64,000 nucleotides of DNA from Saprospirales bacterium GYS_P2D (GTDB lineage Bacteria > Bacteroidota > Bacteroidia > Chitinophagales > Saprospiraceae): the NCBI GenBank assembly GCA_009833045.1, contig WUUP01000001.1, positions 737,586 to 801,585 of the forward strand, read 5' to 3'. How positions within the stretch are numbered: the first letter of the stretch is position 1; each line of letters opens with the position of its first letter. The notes below the pieces were generated by a model. It was not told where the DNA came from, ran no database searches, and saw only the letters and a program-made list of their open reading frames with translations. The position numbers and the translations under genes were made by a program. Shown here in pieces: positions 60,637 through 64,000 of this stretch.

Positions 60637-63057
60637 CTACTGCCCTACTCGACTGGCTTCGTCTTCGAGGCCTGTCTTTCTTTGGCGAGATTGGATCTTT
60701 TGATTTCCAAAATTATATGACATGCTGAGACTGGCTCTACGGCTATCCCAATTGCCACTACCCGATGAGACTAAACCATCAAATCGAGATACTCCACTCC
60801 AGCCACTTTGATAAAATACATCATTGAAGCTGAGCTTGACATTGAGCTGATCTTGGAGAAATTTCTTTTGCACACCAAAGTTAAGCGCCCAAGAGGTATC
60901 GTACTCAAATACACCTCCCCAGACTCCCGGACCTGCGAAATAACCTGATACTTCTCCTTTAAATCCACCTGGTAAAGTCAATGTATGTTGCTGATAGATA
61001 GAGTAGGACCATGCTTGGACGTCTACGACTGCTCCATCGCCATAGTCAGCTTGATTGTCCAGATGGGAGATGCTGAGATTAGAGTAGACATTCCACTTCG
61101 TACTGAGATCCACTGGCGCACTGGCGTTAAATGACCACACCGACTGCTCAGCCAAATTATCCCAAGAGATAAAGTTAGCTCTGGGATCAAACTCATCTGG
61201 TGCTATCAATCTGGTGATTTGATTAGTCGTGAAGCTATAGCTCAGCTTAAAGTTATATCTATACATGAGCGTATAGCCCAGCTCCACATTATTGACGATC
61301 TCCGGATTGAGAAATGGATTTCCTTTTTCGTAAGAGATCTCACTCAGCTGAAAATTAAATGGATTCAATACATTGTAGTCAGGACGATTGATACGACGTC
61401 CATAATTAAGATTAAATGTATTAGTAGGATTCAGCGTGAAGGTCAAGCCTGCATTAGGAAACCAACTCAGATAATCAATCTCAACTGGTGGCTCGGTCAG
61501 ATCAGGATTGAATGCCTGGAGATCACCAGTGGCTTTGGTTTGCTCCCCCCGCAGACCAAGCGACATATTCCATCGATCTCCCAATGGTCTGGCGAAACTT
61601 ACATAGCCTGCATAGACCATCTCGTCATACTTAAATCTATTAGAATTGTTATCATTTCTGATTGACTCTCCGCCATGCACATTATAGACTAAGAAAGTAT
61701 TGTCTGATACTACATTGCTCAGCTTAGTACCAGCACCGAGTGTACCTCCTACCACTTGTGTCTCAAAGTCAATTTTAAGGGTCGAGATATCAATATCGGA
61801 TGGTGTATCATAGCGATTGACGACCTCAGTGAGCACTACCTCTTCCGCAGCGTCATAATACTGATTAGGCTGCTCAAGAGTGGCTTCGCTATCGTAGCTA
61901 CCATAGTCCAGATCGACATTGAGCGTAGTGCCATTCTTGGTATCATATCGATAGTTGAGGTTGTAGGTATTTCGAGTTCTATCATTGAGGCTGACATTTT
62001 CAGCGATGAGTATACTATCTATAGTAGTACTCGATTGCAGTCCGATAGCTATCCGATTGTTATTTAAATTTTCATTGTCAAACTGGCCTCCACTGGCGAG
62101 TACACCTATGGTGTGCTTATCACTCAGATAGTAGTCGCCTCCTATCCTAAAGTCAAATCCACTACCGCTCCAGTTCATATTATTTGACTCGACAAGCCTT
62201 AAGCCATTCTGGGTGCTATTAAAATTGATATCATTAAATCCATTATTATCATTATAGCCCACGTTACCAAAAAGGTTGAATTTCTCGGTACGCACATTCC
62301 CATTAAATCGAGTATTTCCTCTGAATTTTTTCCCTTGGCTGGCATTCATACTTACCGTGCCATTAGCACCTACATTCTCCGCTTTTTTGAGTTTGATATC
62401 GATGATACCTGCATTTCCTTCTGCTTCATATTTGGCTCCAGGATTAGAGATGATATCGATTTTATCGATTTGCTCAGCCGAGAGATTCCTGAGATAGTTA
62501 GTGAGTTCATCTCCTGCTATCGGTATCCGCTTTCCGTCTACATAGAGGAGTACTCCTGCTCGACCGAGTACATTGATATTTTCATTGTTGTCCACAGTGA
62601 CACCAGGAGCTTTGCGCAATAGTTCTATAGCATCAGATCCAGCAGCATTGATCGTACCGTCTACATTGAATACGGTTCGATCTGGCTTGACCTCGACCAT
62701 CACTCGAGACGCTGTCACGATCGTCTCACTCAGCTCTATTCCTCCGATGCCAAATGATAATACACCCAAATCAATTTCTCCTTGACCTGATATTTCCAGC
62801 TCCTGACGGATGTCCTCCAGTCCAATATATGAGGCTAATAAATAGTAATTACCATCAACTATATTCAGCATTTTAAAAGCGCCATTTTCGTCTGTAGTTT
62901 CAACCTTAGTCAATTCTTCAGTGGCACTATCATAAAGAGCAATGTTAGCAAATACGACTGGAGCACCATCATTTTCTTGAAGTGTTCCAGAGATAGTAGA
63001 TTGCCCAAAGGCAAATAATGAAGAGAGTAGTAATAGTAGGGTGAATAGAATTTTCAT
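60637..63057 (-). CDS. TonB-dependent-receptor-like outer-membrane protein
   Basis: 806 residues. Signal peptide (MKILFTLLLLLSSLFAFGQ), a carboxypeptidase-regulatory-like domain at 20-100 (SGTLQENDGAPVVFANIAL, TDENGAFKMLNI), a TonB plug near 110-220 (ELLRKAPGVTVDNNENINVLG, KIDIISNPGAKYEAEGNAG), then a barrel of the OMP_b-brl_3 type with NLNYGRRINRPDYNVLNPF near 550. No TonB box is visible between the two N-terminal domains, and no SusD-like gene or transporter adjoins. The ligand is unknown; siderophore, peptide or polymer uptake are options. Confidence 0.92.
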   Translation of the reverse strand: MKILFTLLLLLSSLFAFGQSTISGTLQENDGAPVVFANIALYDSATEELTKVETTDENGAFKMLNIVDGNYYLLASYIGLEDIRQELEISGQGEIDLGVLSFGIGGIELSETIVTASRVMVEVKPDRTVFNVDGTINAAGSDAIELLRKAPGVTVDNNENINVLGRAGVLLYVDGKRIPIAGDELTNYLRNLSAEQIDKIDIISNPGAKYEAEGNAGIIDIKLKKAENVGANGTVSMNASQGKKFRGNTRFNGNVRTEKFNLFGNVGYNDNNGFNDINFNSTQNGLRLVESNNMNWSGSGFDFRIGGDYYLSDKHTIGVLASGGQFDNENLNNNRIAIGLQSSTTIDSILIAENVSLNDRTRNTYNLNYRYDTKNGTTLNVDLDYGSYDSEATLEQPNQYYDAAEEVVLTEVVNRYDTPSDIDISTLKIDFETQVVGGTLGAGTKLSNVVSDNTFLVYNVHGGESIRNDNNSNRFKYDEMVYAGYVSFARPLGDRWNMSLGLRGEQTKATGDLQAFNPDLTEPPVEIDYLSWFPNAGLTFTLNPTNTFNLNYGRRINRPDYNVLNPFNFQLSEISYEKGNPFLNPEIVNNVELGYTLMYRYNFKLSYSFTTNQITRLIAPDEFDPRANFISWDNLAEQSVWSFNASAPVDLSTKWNVYSNLSISHLDNQADYGDGAVVDVQAWSYSIYQQHTLTLPGGFKGEVSGYFAGPGVWGGVFEYDTSWALNFGVQKKFLQDQLNVKLSFNDVFYQSGWSGVSRFDGLVSSGSGNWDSRRASLSMSYNFGNQKIQSRQRKTGLEDEASRVGQ

Positions 63058-63189
63058 GTAGTGCAGTTATAGTTAGTACATACAAAAAGACGTATAACTA
63101 TGTAAAGTGTAAACAGCTATCGAAGCGTTTTAGATGAAACACGGCTAAATCCGTATCAACCAAGGAGGAATGTGTACTAAAAAGTGAGG

Positions 63190-63882
63190 TCAACAAGGAG
63201 ACGCCTGAGCTATCAGCTCACAAAAGTCGCTGAAATCTCCATAATCTGAGATCACATGTTGGACACCATGTGTCCTCAGTACATGCTCGTCCCCTGCATG
63301 ACGGACGCCTATGAGCGGCAGCCCCATCCGACGAGTGGTCTTGACATCCCAGATCGCATCTCCCACATAGACGGTTTTCTCGATATCGTCATGAGCAGCC
63401 TGAGCACTATCTATAGAGGTCTGTAGGATATCCTCACGAGTCTCCATATCATCGGCATAGCCTGCATGGATACCATCAGTCGGTATATTGAGATGATCCA
63501 GCTTAAATAAAGCTGGTCTTCGCCATCCTCCAGTAGCGATACCGACTACATAGTCATCATGAGCGAGCAGCTGCTCTACGGTGGAGCGAGCACGTGGCAC
63601 CTCTCTGAATCTGCTGGCATCCTCCTCACGACGCTCCTGCATCAAGCCGATATAGACCTCCTCAAAAGTCAATCGATCCTCGGCTGTACATACACCTCCA
63701 AAATGATCACTGTACACATGCGAGAAAATCGTATGATCCGTGACATGTGGATAGTCCCTCCAATCGATCGAAGGGAATGCCCTGCCAAAATATCGCTCAT
63801 AGGCATCAGCAAAGCACTGACTATCTACCTTATTAGAGTAAAGTAGCGTACCGTCTATGTCAAATATCACTAAGGTCTTCAT
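63190..63882 (-). CDS. HAD-family hydrolase, phosphoglycolate-phosphatase-like
   Basis: 230 residues. Motif I with nucleophile and acid Asp is VIFDIDGTLLYSNKVD near 5-20, motif II Thr in GIATGGWRRP near 115, motif III Lys and motif IV in TVYVGDAIWDVKTTRRMG near 168-185. The helical C1 cap is of the PGP/beta-phosphoglucomutase type. A small-molecule phosphatase in the cytoplasm; the substrate is not clear. Starts directly after the uvrA stop codon, with no gap, so it is read from the uvrA transcript. Confidence 0.9.
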   Translation of the reverse strand: MKTLVIFDIDGTLLYSNKVDSQCFADAYERYFGRAFPSIDWRDYPHVTDHTIFSHVYSDHFGGVCTAEDRLTFEEVYIGLMQERREEDASRFREVPRARSTVEQLLAHDDYVVGIATGGWRRPALFKLDHLNIPTDGIHAGYADDMETREDILQTSIDSAQAAHDDIEKTVYVGDAIWDVKTTRRMGLPLIGVRHAGDEHVLRTHGVQHVISDYGDFSDFCELIAQASPC

Positions 63883-64000
63883 CTATGCATGTTGTGCTTC
63901 CCACTCCAGTTTCTGCTTCAGATAGTGACCAGTGTATGACTCCTTGACATTGATCAGCTCCTCTGGTGATCCCTCAAATACTAAATGTCCTCCGTCTACT
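63883..64000 (-). CDS. uvrA: excinuclease ABC subunit A, last 38 codons (runs off the right edge)
   Basis: The minus strand encodes DGGHLVFEGSPEELINVKES then YTGHYLKQKLEWEAQHA and a TAG stop at 63883-63885. The DGG...EGTPEE...YTGxYLK pattern is the hallmark C-terminus of UvrA, the damage-recognition ATPase of nucleotide excision repair. The rest lies outside the window. The stop codon touches the ATG of the HAD gene (63882). Confidence 0.87.
   Translation of the reverse strand, partial: VDGGHLVFEGSPEELINVKESYTGHYLKQKLEWEAQHA

Overview
The window reads as chromosomal DNA of a member of the Bacteroidota, most likely a free-living, Saprospira/Lewinella-like lineage. The evidence: promoters of the Bacteroidota -7 type (TAnnTTTG), no Shine-Dalgarno sequences in front of genes, secreted proteins ending in type IX secretion (T9SS/Por) sorting domains, a lamin-tail protein with a gliding-type C-terminus, a split-alpha proton-translocating transhydrogenase, a DUF5777 outer-membrane protein, a bacilliredoxin, and sensor proteins with exported TPR domains. 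The species assignment is inference. I see no tRNA, rRNA, CRISPR array, transposase, integrase or phage gene.

Layout: 1-5616 holds the N-terminal two thirds of glutamate synthase (gltB), a fatty-acid-hydroxylase-family membrane protein, a Crp/Fnr regulator and an SDR dehydrogenase. 5669-12046 is a tandem array of three paralogous TPR sensor histidine kinases with no response regulator. 12149-14961 is the pntA1-pntA2-pntB transhydrogenase operon. 15545-20870 is a divergent catabolic-looking cluster: flavin monooxygenase and hydroxylase-CDGSH fusion on one side; TetR regulator, aldehyde dehydrogenase and haloalkane dehalogenase on the other, with a perfect 16-bp palindrome in the shared promoter. 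20871-21364 is gene-free and full of inverted repeats, followed by an AT-rich gene of unknown function. 22645-26163 holds two membrane-anchored LuxR-type regulators of opposite topology and a secreted partner. 26190-32962 is housekeeping: 3-methyladenine glycosylase, guaB, tadA, an Lrp regulator, and threonine dehydrogenase plus kbl.

33057-45523 continues with a small membrane protein behind a strong inverted repeat, pcm, acetyltransferase, T9SS lamin-tail protein, asd, coiled-coil protein, ECF sigma factor, sulfotransferase, rlmB, TraB/GumN lipoprotein, gamma carbonic anhydrase, dihaem cytochrome c and DUF5777 protein. 45724-52113 holds a bacilliredoxin and four large secreted proteins, three of which share an unnamed domain of about 150 residues (four copies, signature QNYRLFYD). 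52354-58962 is mostly housekeeping, including an N-degron module (clpS next to aat), a peroxiredoxin, an M16 peptidase and a beta-CASP nuclease. 58987-64000 holds a secreted repeat protein, a TonB-dependent receptor-like protein, a HAD hydrolase and the C-terminus of UvrA.

Three signals are not explained by the gene list. First, in four genes the -7 promoter box ends only 3-8 nt before the start codon, which predicts leaderless or near-leaderless mRNAs. Second, the 8-bp palindrome GCTATAGC occurs at least ten times by eye, usually extended to a longer perfect palindrome; this resembles a highly iterated palindrome. Third, the QNYR-domain secreted protein cluster looks like an undescribed surface or secreted system.
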